Positions 16,574 through 25,290 of a DNA stretch of 64,000 bases are shown here, piece by piece. Position 1 is the stretch's first letter. Each line of letters opens with the position of its first letter. This stretch comes from an uncultured Dehalococcoidia bacterium (lineage in GTDB: Bacteria; Chloroflexota; Dehalococcoidia; Lucifugimonadales; GCA-2712585), in contig OX638324.1 in assembly GCA_951812825.1 (NCBI GenBank), forward strand, positions 940,459-1,004,458, in the 5' to 3' direction. The notes under the pieces are model-generated. The model did not search any database. It was not told the DNA's origin and saw only the letters and a list, made by a program, of their open reading frames with translations. The translations under genes were made by a program, and so were the position numbers.

Positions 16574-16897
16574 CTACGCCTGGGGCGCGAAGTCCGCCGC
16601 CTTCATTATCTGGTCTCGCGCCGTCACCAGCAGCGGCTGAACCCTCGGCAGATACTCGCCGAACCACTTGGGGTCCGCTTCCACCTTGGCCTTGGCCTCC
16701 TCCATGTGCGCCAGGCTTTCGTACTGCCAGATGTGAATTATCTGGGTGATGGGGCCGATTATGGTGTAGAACCAGCCGGCCAGCTCCACGCCGTATTCCT
16801 TGCGAAGGGGCAGCGCAACCTCCCTAACCGCGTCCATGTACTCGTTGACCTTGCCATGCTTCAAATCATAAATGCGAACGTCGTAGATCATGCCCAA
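16574..16897 (-). CDS. NIPSNAP family protein
   Basis: A 107-residue dimeric alpha/beta-barrel-fold protein of the NIPSNAP family, of unknown function in bacteria. Seen: MIYDVRIYDLKHGKVNEYM, ELAGWFYTIIGPITQIIHIWQYES, then EAKAKVEADPKW, all typical. It converges on the GrdB/PrdB-like gene with only 7 nt between stops. ATG 16897 or the internal ATG at 16891 could be the start; GGAGG lies just upstream of both. Confidence 0.8.
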   Translation of the reverse strand: MGMIYDVRIYDLKHGKVNEYMDAVREVALPLRKEYGVELAGWFYTIIGPITQIIHIWQYESLAHMEEAKAKVEADPKWFGEYLPRVQPLLVTARDQIMKAADFAPQA

Positions 16898-17039
16898 TCC
16901 TCCTCTATCTTGACCGCTCCGGGGCTACCGGAGGGTCAGCCCGAAACTATCAGCCGGTGAAAATCGTGTCAAGCAAACCCCAGGCCGTAGACCCTTGCAT
17001 GACGGGGGCGCTTTCTTGCTTTGCACGCGCTCCTATCCG

Positions 17040-17945
17040 TTATTCCCGTGAAAGCCTGCCCTCGCGAAGGCGGGAGCGGGAATCCAGACGCGGTGGGTGC
17101 GGTCTCGCGCGAAGGCAGGAGTAGCGACCAGGGGATTTCACAAAGATCTGCAAAGCGAACAGTCGCCACCTGATGATGACTACGACCCTGCATATCGCCT
17201 CATGCGTCCAGAAAGCAAGGGCCATCAGAAGCGTCCCCGCAACCGCGTCCGCCAGATAGTGGTTGGCCGTCGCGACAATGGCCGCAAGGGTAATCGACGG
17301 GTATAGGATGCCTGCGACTCTCAACAACCGACCGCCCCGCCGGAAGAAGAGAACCCCGAAGAAAACGGCCCAGGCGAAGTGGAGGCTGGGCATGGCGGCA
17401 TAGACGTTGAAGTAGGCAGTCACGTCCCGCACGTCGTACCAGCCGGGGCCAAAGGACTTCATGGTATCCACAAAGCCGTACTCCGCCATCATTCGCGGCG
17501 GGGCCACCGGAAATACCACGTGGGCAACGAGGGCGAATAACAGGCTTATGATTACCACGTTCCTGTAGTGGAAGTATCTGTCCCTGGCCGCGACGTAATA
17601 GGCAAGGGCGGATGCTGGAATTACGGCCAGAAAGGTCAGGATGTAGACCCAATTGAAGGCCGTCGCGAGCCAGCTTCCGGCCTCCACCAACCACTGGTTC
17701 CACGCTGTCTCCCAGAAGAAACCGAAGCTGTTTTCGAAGGCTATCAGCTTCTCGGCGTTCTCGCGGGCCAGGTGCCCCAGCCCGTCTCTCGAAAGACTGC
17801 TGGCGGCAGCGTAGATCAGGAACAGGCCGATGATCAGCACCGCTTCCCGGAGGTGAGAAGCCAAGCCGCTCCTGGCATTCAGCGTCCGGAGCAGCGAATG
17901 ATATCGGAGAAGGCTGTCTCTAGCTCCTGCTACCAACAGGCCCAC
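17040..17945 (-). CDS. PAP2-family phosphatase / inositolphosphotransferase-like membrane protein
   Basis: A 301-residue polytopic membrane protein of the PAP2 superfamily (Aur1/Ipt1-like subgroup), which dephosphorylates or transfers lipid phosphates. Hydrophobic segments are seen near residues 33-50, 87-120, 125-155, 185-205, 210-235. Catalytic signatures: VFPVAPPRMMAEYG (C1-like), MPSLHFAWAV (C2, SLH) and ANHYLADAVAG (C3, H-x3-D). The C-terminal ~35 residues (basic, Arg/Pro-rich, ending LREGRLSRE) are a translation of a palindromic repeat at 17042-17083 and look acquired. GTG 17945 is the outermost start but lacks a clear ribosome-binding site, so the N-terminus may be shorter. Confidence 0.8.
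   Translation of the reverse strand: MGLLVAGARDSLLRYHSLLRTLNARSGLASHLREAVLIIGLFLIYAAASSLSRDGLGHLARENAEKLIAFENSFGFFWETAWNQWLVEAGSWLATAFNWVYILTFLAVIPASALAYYVAARDRYFHYRNVVIISLLFALVAHVVFPVAPPRMMAEYGFVDTMKSFGPGWYDVRDVTAYFNVYAAMPSLHFAWAVFFGVLFFRRGGRLLRVAGILYPSITLAAIVATANHYLADAVAGTLLMALAFWTHEAICRVVVIIRWRLFALQIFVKSPGRYSCLRARPHPPRLDSRSRLREGRLSRE
17042..17083. repeat. REP-like palindromic repeat overlapping the end of the PAP2 gene
   Basis: ATTCCCG (17042-17048) and CGGGAAT (17077-17083) bound a segment containing a second inverted pair (CCTGCC / GGCGGG around 17056-17074). Related elements with the same ATTCCCG...CGGGAAT ends occur near 28061-28080 and, in variant form (ATTCCGG...CCGGAAT), at 36319-36363. 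Confidence 0.55.
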
Positions 17946-17971
17946 GTCGCAACAATCAGAATGAAGGGGGC

Positions 17972-18280
17972 TTATCCCGCGTCCGACGGATTGGCTTGGC
18001 CCGCCATCCGGTGGATGAGGGCCTGGAGCCGGGGTGAGTCTTCCAACTCATGGGAGAAGGCGTCGAAGTCCTCCTCCATCCAGATGGGAGGTGATCGGCG
18101 AAAGCGGCCGGTGGGTGAATAGAAGCAGAAGCGCACCGCCAGAGAGCCATTCTCGTACTCCAGAAGCTGGATGGTCGGCACCCAGTGTTCGTGGGCTACC
18201 GACACCTCTTCCACCACCTGCCCCTTGCCCCACGGCAGCTTGAAGGGTCTCGGTAATTTTCTCCCAGTCGACAACGTCAC
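17972..18280 (-). CDS. Conserved-looking hypothetical protein (possible 5' frameshift)
   Basis: A 102-residue soluble protein I do not recognise. The part from residue 16 on (LPWGKGQVVEEVSVAHEHWVP, then LLEYENGSLAVRFCFYSPTGRF, MEEDFDAFSHELEDSPRLQALI) reads like a real alpha/beta domain. The first 15 residues (TLSTGRKLPRPF) look artificial. In the neighbouring frame, starting at 18296 or 18293, a more natural N-terminus (ARSSDVVDWEKITETL) runs up to the same point, about 18240. A one-base frameshift there would join them into a protein of about 108 residues. It lies between the PAP2 and amidohydrolase genes, all on the minus strand. Confidence 0.5.
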   Translation of the reverse strand: MTLSTGRKLPRPFKLPWGKGQVVEEVSVAHEHWVPTIQLLEYENGSLAVRFCFYSPTGRFRRSPPIWMEEDFDAFSHELEDSPRLQALIHRMAGQANPSDAG

Positions 18281-18323
18281 TACTCCGCGCCATCACCGGA
18301 GAGCCGTACCAGCGACTCCGGGG

Positions 18324-19502
18324 TTATCGAATCCTGCGACCGCCCTGATACACCGCCCACACATTCCGCATGGCCCCAAGGTCGGATAGGGGATCACCGT
18401 CGACGAGGATCAGGTCAGCTAGCTTGCCCACCTCCACGGTGCCGGTCTCTTCCAACGTTCCCGTAATGTCCGCGGCGATGCTGGTAGCCGACATGATTGC
18501 CTGCATTGGGGTCAAGCCCGCCTCTATCATCACCTCCATCTCGTGGACGATGGTGCCGTGGCGCACGGGCGAGCCGCCGGCGTCTGTACCCGCCGCAATC
18601 TTCACGCCGGCGTCCAGCATGTGGCGGAAGCTGGCCCTGGATGCCTCACGCCGGGCCTCGGACTCGTCTATCTCTTCTTTCGTCAGTCCCCACCTCACCG
18701 CGGCGTTCAGCCTGTAGTCCCAGGTGGACATGGTAGGCACCGCGACGGTGCCCTTTTCCGCCATTAGTCCGGCGGTATGAGCGTCGATGTTGGTGCAGTG
18801 CTCGATGGAGTCGATGCCCGCCTCTACCGCCTCGGTGGCGCCGACGAAGCCGGTGCAGTGGGCGGCGACCTTGAGGCCCGCAACGTGGGCCAGGTTCACG
18901 ACCAGGCCCGCGATTTCAGGGCCAAGGGTAGCGTAGTCCGTGCCATCTTCCCTGACGCCCGTCGCGCCGACCTTAATCAGGCCCGCGCCCTGGGCGATCT
19001 GCGACATAACGACCTGGCGCATCTGCTCAGCGGTCTCTATGGTATGGACCATGGAATAAGGCCAGGTGGTGGGCCGCTGAATCCACTGGCCCGCCGCCGT
19101 GATGCGCGGCCCGGGGATAGCGCCGGTGGCCACCTGTCTGGCCAGGGTGATGCTGATGCCGTAGGGGGAACCCACGTCGCGGGCCGAGGTCTGGCCCGTC
19201 ATCAGGGCGCGTTTGGCGTTGGCGGCTGCCTTCACCAGCAGCACCTCCGGCGCATCGTCGTTCATGGCCATGACGCCGTTCTGCCCGCCGTCGCCGGCGA
19301 AATGCTCATGGCAGTCGAAGGTGCCGGGCATCAGCGTCAGGTCCTCGCCGTTAATGTCCTCGTAGTGGGGATGGGTCGAAGGCGCAACGTTGCCTTCGCC
19401 AATCCAACTGATGACGCCGTTCTCAACCACCACGTTCACAGAGGGAATGGGGTCACCTCCATTGCCGTCAATCAGCCTCACGTTTCTAATCAGAAGGTTC
19501 AT
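18324..19502 (-). CDS. Amidohydrolase family protein (imidazolonepropionase/prolidase-like)
   Basis: A 392-residue metal-dependent hydrolase of the amidohydrolase_1 group, cytoplasmic. Seen: N-terminal beta-sandwich start (LLIRNVRLIDGNGGDP), first metal motif H-E-H in TFDCHEHFAGDG, KVGATG near the carboxy-lysine position, AAHCTG and SIEHCTN for the later histidines, and AAGTDAGG for the final Asp. The C-terminal GKLADLILVDGDPLSDLG is standard. The ATG at 19502 follows AGGAG. It resembles the plus-strand gene at 23924-25162. Substrates of this group include cyclic amides and dipeptides; none can be assigned. Confidence 0.85.
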   Translation of the reverse strand: MNLLIRNVRLIDGNGGDPIPSVNVVVENGVISWIGEGNVAPSTHPHYEDINGEDLTLMPGTFDCHEHFAGDGGQNGVMAMNDDAPEVLLVKAAANAKRALMTGQTSARDVGSPYGISITLARQVATGAIPGPRITAAGQWIQRPTTWPYSMVHTIETAEQMRQVVMSQIAQGAGLIKVGATGVREDGTDYATLGPEIAGLVVNLAHVAGLKVAAHCTGFVGATEAVEAGIDSIEHCTNIDAHTAGLMAEKGTVAVPTMSTWDYRLNAAVRWGLTKEEIDESEARREASRASFRHMLDAGVKIAAGTDAGGSPVRHGTIVHEMEVMIEAGLTPMQAIMSATSIAADITGTLEETGTVEVGKLADLILVDGDPLSDLGAMRNVWAVYQGGRRIR

Positions 19503-20103
19503 GACTTTCTCCTATCGGCGGCGGAGCGTCGAATTCGATACATCGTCGCCTCACAGCCAAATGAAATATGCTCCGTCAATGGGAGGAAATTAGCGCCATG
19601 CTAGCACCCGCCGAAAAACAGTGTCAAGGAATGTTCAGCCGAGGCATTGGCGGCCTGACGTCCGGTTGTTGTTGTAAGTTTTATTCGTTTTTGGGGCATT
19701 CGTTATTTTCTGTGGTGGAAACGAATGGTATTTTCCTTCGTAAACGGGGAATCGTAATTTGCTGTAGTGAAAACGAATGGGGCATTTACCATAGGCGCAG
19801 GGATGCCGGGTGAGCAGGAGCCGTAAGGGGAAATGGAAGGCGCGGAGGGGGAGTTCGGTGGCCTTCCTGTTTTTCTGCAAATATGTTCTGTGGCGTTCAT
19901 GGGAGGAGGTTAACAGGCGGAGGGGGGTGGAGGCAAGGGGAAGTTGTCACATTGCGGGGTTATTGGGTGGCGGCAAGAGGGGGAGGGCGGGTAAGAGTGG
20001 GTGTGCGGATGACGAGATTCTCACTTTGTGCTATGATTCTGAAAATTTCGACTTGACGCTCAAATCCCCTCTATTACCCCCACAGGCCGGAGGAAATACA
20101 GCA
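19503..20103. other. Intergenic region with repeated operator-like motif
   Basis: A 600-bp gap between divergent genes. CATTCGTT (19697-19704) and AACGAATG (19720-19727) form a perfect inverted repeat with a 15-nt spacer, and AACGAATG recurs at 19772-19779 inside a second, similar context (GTGGTGGAAACGAATGG and GTAGTGAAAACGAATGG). The AT-rich patch around 19670-19800 contrasts with the G-rich stretch 19850-20000. An open frame from 19810 runs into the DUF1800 gene, but its first 98 codons look non-coding. Confidence 0.45.
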
Positions 20104-21522
20104 ATGCCCAGGAAAGATATAGCGCTAATGGCCCACCTGATGCGAAGGGCCGGGTTCGGCGCTTCCTACGAAGAGTTGGAAGCCCGCGCCGCCAAAGGCT
20201 ACGAAGCAACGGTGGAGGAACTTCTGGACCCGGACGCCCACGGCATCCCGGAAGTGGACATGCACATGTTCCGACGCTACCACCCCGTCGCCGAAGCAGA
20301 AGCCAGCACCGAAAAGAGCTCCCTAACCTTCATGTATTACCTGCTGACCACCCAGCGTCCTCTGGAGGAGAAGATGACTCTCCTCTGGCACATGATCTTC
20401 GCCACGGGCAACTCCAAGGTGGAAAACTCCAGGGAGCTGACCGGCCAGCTGGATACGTTCCGCAATCACGGGATGGGCAGCTTCCGCGACCTGCTGGTCA
20501 AGGTTTCCAAGGATCCCGCCATGATCTTCTGGCTGGACAACAACGAGAACCACAAGACGGCCGTCAACGAGAACTGGGGCCGCGAACTGCTGGAGCTCTT
20601 CTCCATGGGTCAGGGCAACTACACCGAGGATGACGTTCGGGAAGCCTCCCGCGCCTTCACCGGCTGGACCATCAAGCCCAAGCTGCCCAAGGACCCCTTT
20701 CTCTGCCTGGACACGTGGGAGTTTCTCTACCTGCCGCAAGACCATGACAACGGGGAGAAGACCTTCCTGGGTCACACGGGCCGCTTCAACGGCGAGGACA
20801 TCATAGAAATCATCGTGCAGCAGCCCGCCACGGCCCGCTTCGTGGCGCGGCATCTGTATAACTTCTTCGTCGCGGACGAGATTCAGGTGCCCAGCTGGAA
20901 GGACGAAGATCCCCGCGATCCTGAGGCCGTCGACGCCATCGCCGAGACCTTCGTCAACTCCGGCTACGACATCCGCGCCACGCTGCGGTTCATCTTCAAC
21001 TCGGACTTCTTCAAGGACGAGAGCGCCTGGTTCGCCCGCGTCAAGAGTCCGGCAGAGATCGTGGCCGGCACCGCGCGTCTCACCGGCGAATACCAGGCAA
21101 TGCGCCCCGGGATTCTGGGTCTGGCGCTGGAATGCGGATACCAGGGTCAGGCGCTGACGGACCCGCCCAGCGTGGAGGGATGGCACTTCGGCCAGGAATG
21201 GATAGACACGGGCGCGCTCATCCGGCGCGTCAACTTCATGGCGGACAGCCTCAGCGATGCCACCACCCCCGGCATAGAGGACATCATCACCCGGCTGGCG
21301 CGGAAGCACTCCTTCACGCCGAACGAACTGGTTGACGCCTGCCTGGAGCTTCTGGGACACGTTCAGCTTGGGGAGAATACCAAGGACGAAATCCTGAGCC
21401 ATTTCAGCGACGACCAGGTAATTACCCGCGGCTCTACGGAAGGGGAAAGAAAAGCCTTCGGGAGGCGCGTTACCGAGATGCTTCAGCTCATCGCCGCCAC
21501 CAGGGAGTACCAGTTCTGCTAA
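20104..21522 (+). CDS. DUF1800 domain-containing protein (copy 2)
   Basis: 472 residues, the same length as copy 1 at 7957, and conserved with it along the whole sequence (LMAHLMRRAGFGAS, NENWGRELLELFSMG, DHDNGEKTFLGHTGRFNGED, DPPSVEGWHFGQEWIDTG). ATG 20104 is chosen because it aligns with the other copy's start and follows GGAGG; upstream open frame is ignored. Function unknown. The NHL-propeller gene follows 45 nt downstream, the same order as in the first copy. Confidence 0.85.
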   Translation: MPRKDIALMAHLMRRAGFGASYEELEARAAKGYEATVEELLDPDAHGIPEVDMHMFRRYHPVAEAEASTEKSSLTFMYYLLTTQRPLEEKMTLLWHMIFATGNSKVENSRELTGQLDTFRNHGMGSFRDLLVKVSKDPAMIFWLDNNENHKTAVNENWGRELLELFSMGQGNYTEDDVREASRAFTGWTIKPKLPKDPFLCLDTWEFLYLPQDHDNGEKTFLGHTGRFNGEDIIEIIVQQPATARFVARHLYNFFVADEIQVPSWKDEDPRDPEAVDAIAETFVNSGYDIRATLRFIFNSDFFKDESAWFARVKSPAEIVAGTARLTGEYQAMRPGILGLALECGYQGQALTDPPSVEGWHFGQEWIDTGALIRRVNFMADSLSDATTPGIEDIITRLARKHSFTPNELVDACLELLGHVQLGENTKDEILSHFSDDQVITRGSTEGERKAFGRRVTEMLQLIAATREYQFC

Positions 21523-21567
21523 CTTCAGCATCAACGGGACCCATCCTCACATAACGGAGTTAAACAA

Positions 21568-22578
21568 GTGGCCTTAACCAAGATTGCCGCAGAACGCACC
21601 TACAACTACAGCCACAACGTTGGCATGCTGACCGCCTTCTCCGGCCCCGTGGACATGGCCCTGGGTGATCCGGGCCAGATCTTTGTCTCCTGCCGAGCCA
21701 GCGAGCCTGGCGCTCGCCCCGGCCGAGGCCAGGGCTGGGTGCGCTGGAACCTGGAAGACGACACCCTCATTCTCAACGTCCGCTCGCAGGACACTGGCGA
21801 ACGAGAAATCGTTTGGCCATCGGCCCTGGTTCTAGACCTTGCCGGAGGGCAGGTGTTGCAGGCCGACGAGTGGCGCAACCGGGTATCCACCTATACCACC
21901 GAGGGCGAATACCTGGGAAGCTGGGGGACCGCCGGTTCTGCGCCCGGACAGTTTAACGGCCCCAGCGGAATGCGCTTTGACCCCGACGGAAATCTTGTCA
22001 TAGCAGAGAGCCGCAACAACCGGGTTCAGCGCTTCGACAGGGAGGGCCGTCACCTGGAAAGCTGGGGGGGAGCCGGTTCCGGCCCGGGCCAGTTCGACAT
22101 GCCCTACGGCATCCACGTGGACGGCGACGGCAATGTCTTCATCGCCGATTGGGGCAACGATAGAGTCCAGAAATTCGCCTCCGACGGCGAGCTTCTGGCT
22201 ATCTTTGGCGCTTCCTCCACCGGCGTCGGCAGCTTGACCCGTCCCAGCGGAGTCGCCGTCGACGACGACGGGGACGTGTACGTGGCCGACTGCGGGAACA
22301 ATCGCGTCCAGATCTACACCTCGGAAGGGGAATATATCACCGGCCTCTACGGGGACGCCCGGACGCTGTCCAAGTCGGCGCAGATGTACGTGGACGTGAA
22401 CCCGAATATGCAGAAAGCCAGAATGCGCGCCGACACCTCCAAGGAGTGGCGCTTTTTCAGACCTACCGCCGTCGCCATCGCCCCCAACGACATGATTCTG
22501 GTGGCGGAGGCGATTCCCGGCCGAATCCAGTTCTATCAGAAAGAAAACGACTACATGGACCCTCAGTTCAATCTGTAA
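21568..22578 (+). CDS. NHL-repeat beta-propeller protein (copy 2)
   Basis: 336 residues with NHL repeats (GQVLQADEWRNRVSTY, LVIAESRNNRVQRF, VFIADWGNDRVQKF, VYVADCGNNRVQIY) separated by GxxPGQFNGPSGM-like turns, forming a predicted six-bladed propeller. Ends and spacing match the copy at 9435, including the final QKENDYMDPQFNL. GTG start. It lies between DUF1800 copy 2 and an amidohydrolase gene 29 nt downstream, so the three are likely one operon. The role of the propeller may be binding or scaffolding; no catalytic residues are evident. Confidence 0.85.
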   Translation: MALTKIAAERTYNYSHNVGMLTAFSGPVDMALGDPGQIFVSCRASEPGARPGRGQGWVRWNLEDDTLILNVRSQDTGEREIVWPSALVLDLAGGQVLQADEWRNRVSTYTTEGEYLGSWGTAGSAPGQFNGPSGMRFDPDGNLVIAESRNNRVQRFDREGRHLESWGGAGSGPGQFDMPYGIHVDGDGNVFIADWGNDRVQKFASDGELLAIFGASSTGVGSLTRPSGVAVDDDGDVYVADCGNNRVQIYTSEGEYITGLYGDARTLSKSAQMYVDVNPNMQKARMRADTSKEWRFFRPTAVAIAPNDMILVAEAIPGRIQFYQKENDYMDPQFNL

Positions 22579-22607
22579 GACTCAAATAAGCTAAGGAGGA
22601 CACTCCC

Positions 22608-23753
22608 ATGATCAACGGTTTCAAAGTCATCGACGCCGACGCCCATATGCAGGAGCCCGGCGACCTGTGGGACAAGTACGTGGAGAAGGAATTTTTCGAC
22701 AGGCGTCCCAAGGTTGAGGCGATGGAGCATCGCATCTATTTCAAATACGCAGAGAGCGAACTCTTCCCCAAGACCGGACTCCCCACCGGCGTCTGGAAGG
22801 AGCGCCCCCAGAAGATGTTCGAGCGGATGCCCGAGAAGTACGGGCAAGCATACGACAACTACTGGAGCGCGGAGAGCCGCCTGGAGGATATGGAGAAGTA
22901 CGGCTGGGACAAGATGGTCTGCATTCCCGGCATCGGCGCGGCGCCTCTCGGTCAGCAGGGCCGCGATCCCGACCTGATGTGGGCGCTGGCTCGCGCTTAC
23001 CACAACTGGGCTTACGACTTCTGCTCCGCCGACCCGGTCAAGCTGAAGCTGGTCGCGAACCTGCCGACCTACGACATCGAGCGGACCGTGACCGAGACCC
23101 GCCGCGCCGTTGCGGAACTGGGTGCCGTCACGGTCATGATGCCGAAACCTCTGCCGGGCAAGTTCTGGCACGAGCCGGAATACGACCCCTTCTGGGCGTT
23201 GATTGAGGAGTTGGACGTACCCCTCTCCTTCCACGGCGTCGGCAGCTGCGCGCCCCATGCGGGATCGCGCTACTCCGGACAGGTAGGAGCGATGTTTGCC
23301 CTCCAGCACGCCATTGGCTTCCCCATGGAGAACATGATCTCCCTCGGCCACATCATCTACACCGGCATCCTGGACAAGCATCCCAACCTGCGGTGCAGCT
23401 TCCTGGAGGGCAACGCGGGCTGGGTACCCTTCTGGCTGGGACGCCTGGACGACCACGCCGTGGGCCGTCAGTCCGTTTTCTGGGACGACAACAACCTGAC
23501 CATGACGCCCACCGAGTACTTCAAGCGAAACATCTGGGTGGCGTGCGACGGCGACGAAGTTGGACTCGGCGCGGTGCTGGACCACATCGGCGACGACAAC
23601 TTCGTGTGGAACACGGACTACCCCCACTCCGACGCTCCCGACCCGGACAAGGCGCTGCCCGAACTCCTTGAGCAGCCCATTTCCGAAGAGAGCAAGAAGA
23701 AGATTCTGTGGGACAACCCCGTGCGTCTCTTCGGCGAGCGGATAACCGTCTAG
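22608..23753 (+). CDS. Amidohydrolase family protein (PF04909 type), paralogue
   Basis: 381 residues, similar throughout to the protein at 2347-3504 (VIDADAHMxEP, EYDPFW, NAGWVPFWLGRLDDHA, NTDYPHSDAPDPD). One difference matters: the N-terminal metal motif reads D11-A-H13-M-Q15, with Gln where the other has His, so metal binding may differ. The ATG follows AAGGAGGACA, a strong ribosome-binding site. It ends the DUF1800-NHL-amidohydrolase run. Likely a decarboxylase or hydrolase of aromatic or cyclic acids, unproven. Confidence 0.8.
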   Translation: MINGFKVIDADAHMQEPGDLWDKYVEKEFFDRRPKVEAMEHRIYFKYAESELFPKTGLPTGVWKERPQKMFERMPEKYGQAYDNYWSAESRLEDMEKYGWDKMVCIPGIGAAPLGQQGRDPDLMWALARAYHNWAYDFCSADPVKLKLVANLPTYDIERTVTETRRAVAELGAVTVMMPKPLPGKFWHEPEYDPFWALIEELDVPLSFHGVGSCAPHAGSRYSGQVGAMFALQHAIGFPMENMISLGHIIYTGILDKHPNLRCSFLEGNAGWVPFWLGRLDDHAVGRQSVFWDDNNLTMTPTEYFKRNIWVACDGDEVGLGAVLDHIGDDNFVWNTDYPHSDAPDPDKALPELLEQPISEESKKKILWDNPVRLFGERITV

Positions 23754-23923
23754 CCGATAGAATCGGCGCGATACGCCGAAAGACTCCGACGTAAACTACA
23801 CAACCCCGCCGTTCCCGTATAGACGGAAGCGGCGGGGTTGACGTATTATTCCAGAAGCGTTTGCGGACAGTAATACCCGGATTCGGCACATTCAACAACC
23901 ATTCTGAAGGGAAAGTGAACGGA

Positions 23924-25162
23924 ATGAACACCACCACAGTAATCACCGCCAACCTGCTCATCGACGGTCAGGGAGGCGCGCCCATAGACAAGGGGGCCAT
24001 CGTCCTGGAAGGTTCCAAGATTTCGTGGGTGGGCCCCGCGAAGGACCTACCCAGAAGGGACGGCCCCCAACCGGACATCCTCGACTTCCCCAACGGGACC
24101 ATACTCCCCGGGCTGGTGGATGTTCATACCCACACCAACCTGCCCGGCGATGGCACCGCCGTGGAGGAAGGCTGCGATGAACCCGACGAAATACTGATGC
24201 TTCGTTCCGCCTGGAACGCCCGCAAGCACCTGGAAACGGGCGTCACCACCGCCCGGGACAACGGCGGCAAGAACATGACGACAATATATCTGAAACAGGG
24301 CATCGAGCGCGGCTTTATTCCAGGTCCCCGCATGGTTGTCAGCGGCAGGCCCATCACCGTCACCGGCGGCCACTGCTGGGTAATGGGAGGCGAGGCCGAC
24401 GGGGTGGAAGGCGTCCGACAGGCCGTGCGGCAGCTTCTGAAGGACGGGGTGGACTTCATAAAGGTAATGACTACGGGCGGCGGCACCAGAACCTCCTATC
24501 CCAGCCGTGCGTCGTACGGGCTGGAGGAACTGCAGGCCATCACCTCCGAGAGCCACCACTTCGGCAAGCTGGTGGGCGCCCACTGCTCCTCCACCCAGGG
24601 GATCATCAACTCCCTGGACGCGGGAGCGGACATGCTCATCCACTGCACCTTCTTCAACCCGGACGGGTCCTACACCTACAACCCTGCGGTCGGGGAACGG
24701 ATAGCGGAGGCGGGCGCGTGGGTGAATCCAACCCTGCACGTGGGCACCGCAACCCTCTGGATACTCGAGGCGAAGCAGCGGGAGAGCGGCCTGAATCACG
24801 AGGAAGCCGAGCTTCTGGAGACGACGAAACGCAGGCTGGACTGGAGATTGGACAGCTGCCAGAAGCTGGTGGAGATTGGGGCCAAGTTTGTATCAGGGTC
24901 AGACTCCGGCTGGAGCAACTACGCCATGGGGCTGTTCCAGCGGGAGGTAACGGAGATGACGGACATTGGCCTCAACAACATGGGCGCCGTACTATCGGGC
25001 ACCAGCGAGGCAGCCAAGTCCATCGGCGTGGACCACCTGGTGGGGACGCTGGAGCCAACCAAGGAGGCGGACGTGATTGTGGTGGAGGGGAACCCACTGG
25101 CGGACATCGGCGCGCTCTCCAACATCAGAGCCGTGTTCAAGGCGGGGGTGCAGGCGGTCTAG
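23924..25162 (+). CDS. Amidohydrolase family protein (imidazolonepropionase-like)
   Basis: 412 residues of the amidohydrolase_1 group. Seen: VITANLLIDGQGG (N-terminal sandwich), H-T-H in VDVHTHTNLPGDG, the TTARDNGGKN loop, DFIKVMTTGG at the carboxy-lysine strand, VGAHCSS and LIHCTF for the later metal histidines, and VSGSDSGWSNY for the Asp. C-terminal KEADVIVVEGNPLADIG is typical. ATG 23924 has GGGAAAGTGAACGG upstream; the frame opens 63 nt earlier without support. It resembles the gene at 18324-19502. Substrate unknown. Confidence 0.85.
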   Translation: MNTTTVITANLLIDGQGGAPIDKGAIVLEGSKISWVGPAKDLPRRDGPQPDILDFPNGTILPGLVDVHTHTNLPGDGTAVEEGCDEPDEILMLRSAWNARKHLETGVTTARDNGGKNMTTIYLKQGIERGFIPGPRMVVSGRPITVTGGHCWVMGGEADGVEGVRQAVRQLLKDGVDFIKVMTTGGGTRTSYPSRASYGLEELQAITSESHHFGKLVGAHCSSTQGIINSLDAGADMLIHCTFFNPDGSYTYNPAVGERIAEAGAWVNPTLHVGTATLWILEAKQRESGLNHEEAELLETTKRRLDWRLDSCQKLVEIGAKFVSGSDSGWSNYAMGLFQREVTEMTDIGLNNMGAVLSGTSEAAKSIGVDHLVGTLEPTKEADVIVVEGNPLADIGALSNIRAVFKAGVQAV

Positions 25163-25256
25163 GTTTACGCTTGCCCTGGGTTACGGCCCCGGTCTTCACG
25201 AGGGTGGCCATTTGCCGCTTAGATTGATGGCGCGGTTGGACGCAGGTAGATGATGG

Positions 25257-25276
25257 GTTCCTGCCTTCGCAGGAAC
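25257..25276. terminator. Hairpin between convergent genes
   Basis: GTTCCTGC (25257-25264) and GCAGGAAC (25269-25276) form a perfect 8-bp stem with a CTTC loop, between the stops of the converging amidohydrolase (25162) and CorC-like (25291) genes. It fits a bidirectional terminator, though no T-tract follows on either strand; it could instead be one of the small palindromic repeats seen elsewhere. Confidence 0.5.
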
Positions 25277-25290
25277 GAGAGAGGGAAGGG

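Noticed and set aside
19810-20103. N-terminal extension of DUF1800 copy 2
   Set aside because: The text is Arg/Gly-rich and unlike the paralogue, which begins at the equivalent of 20104.
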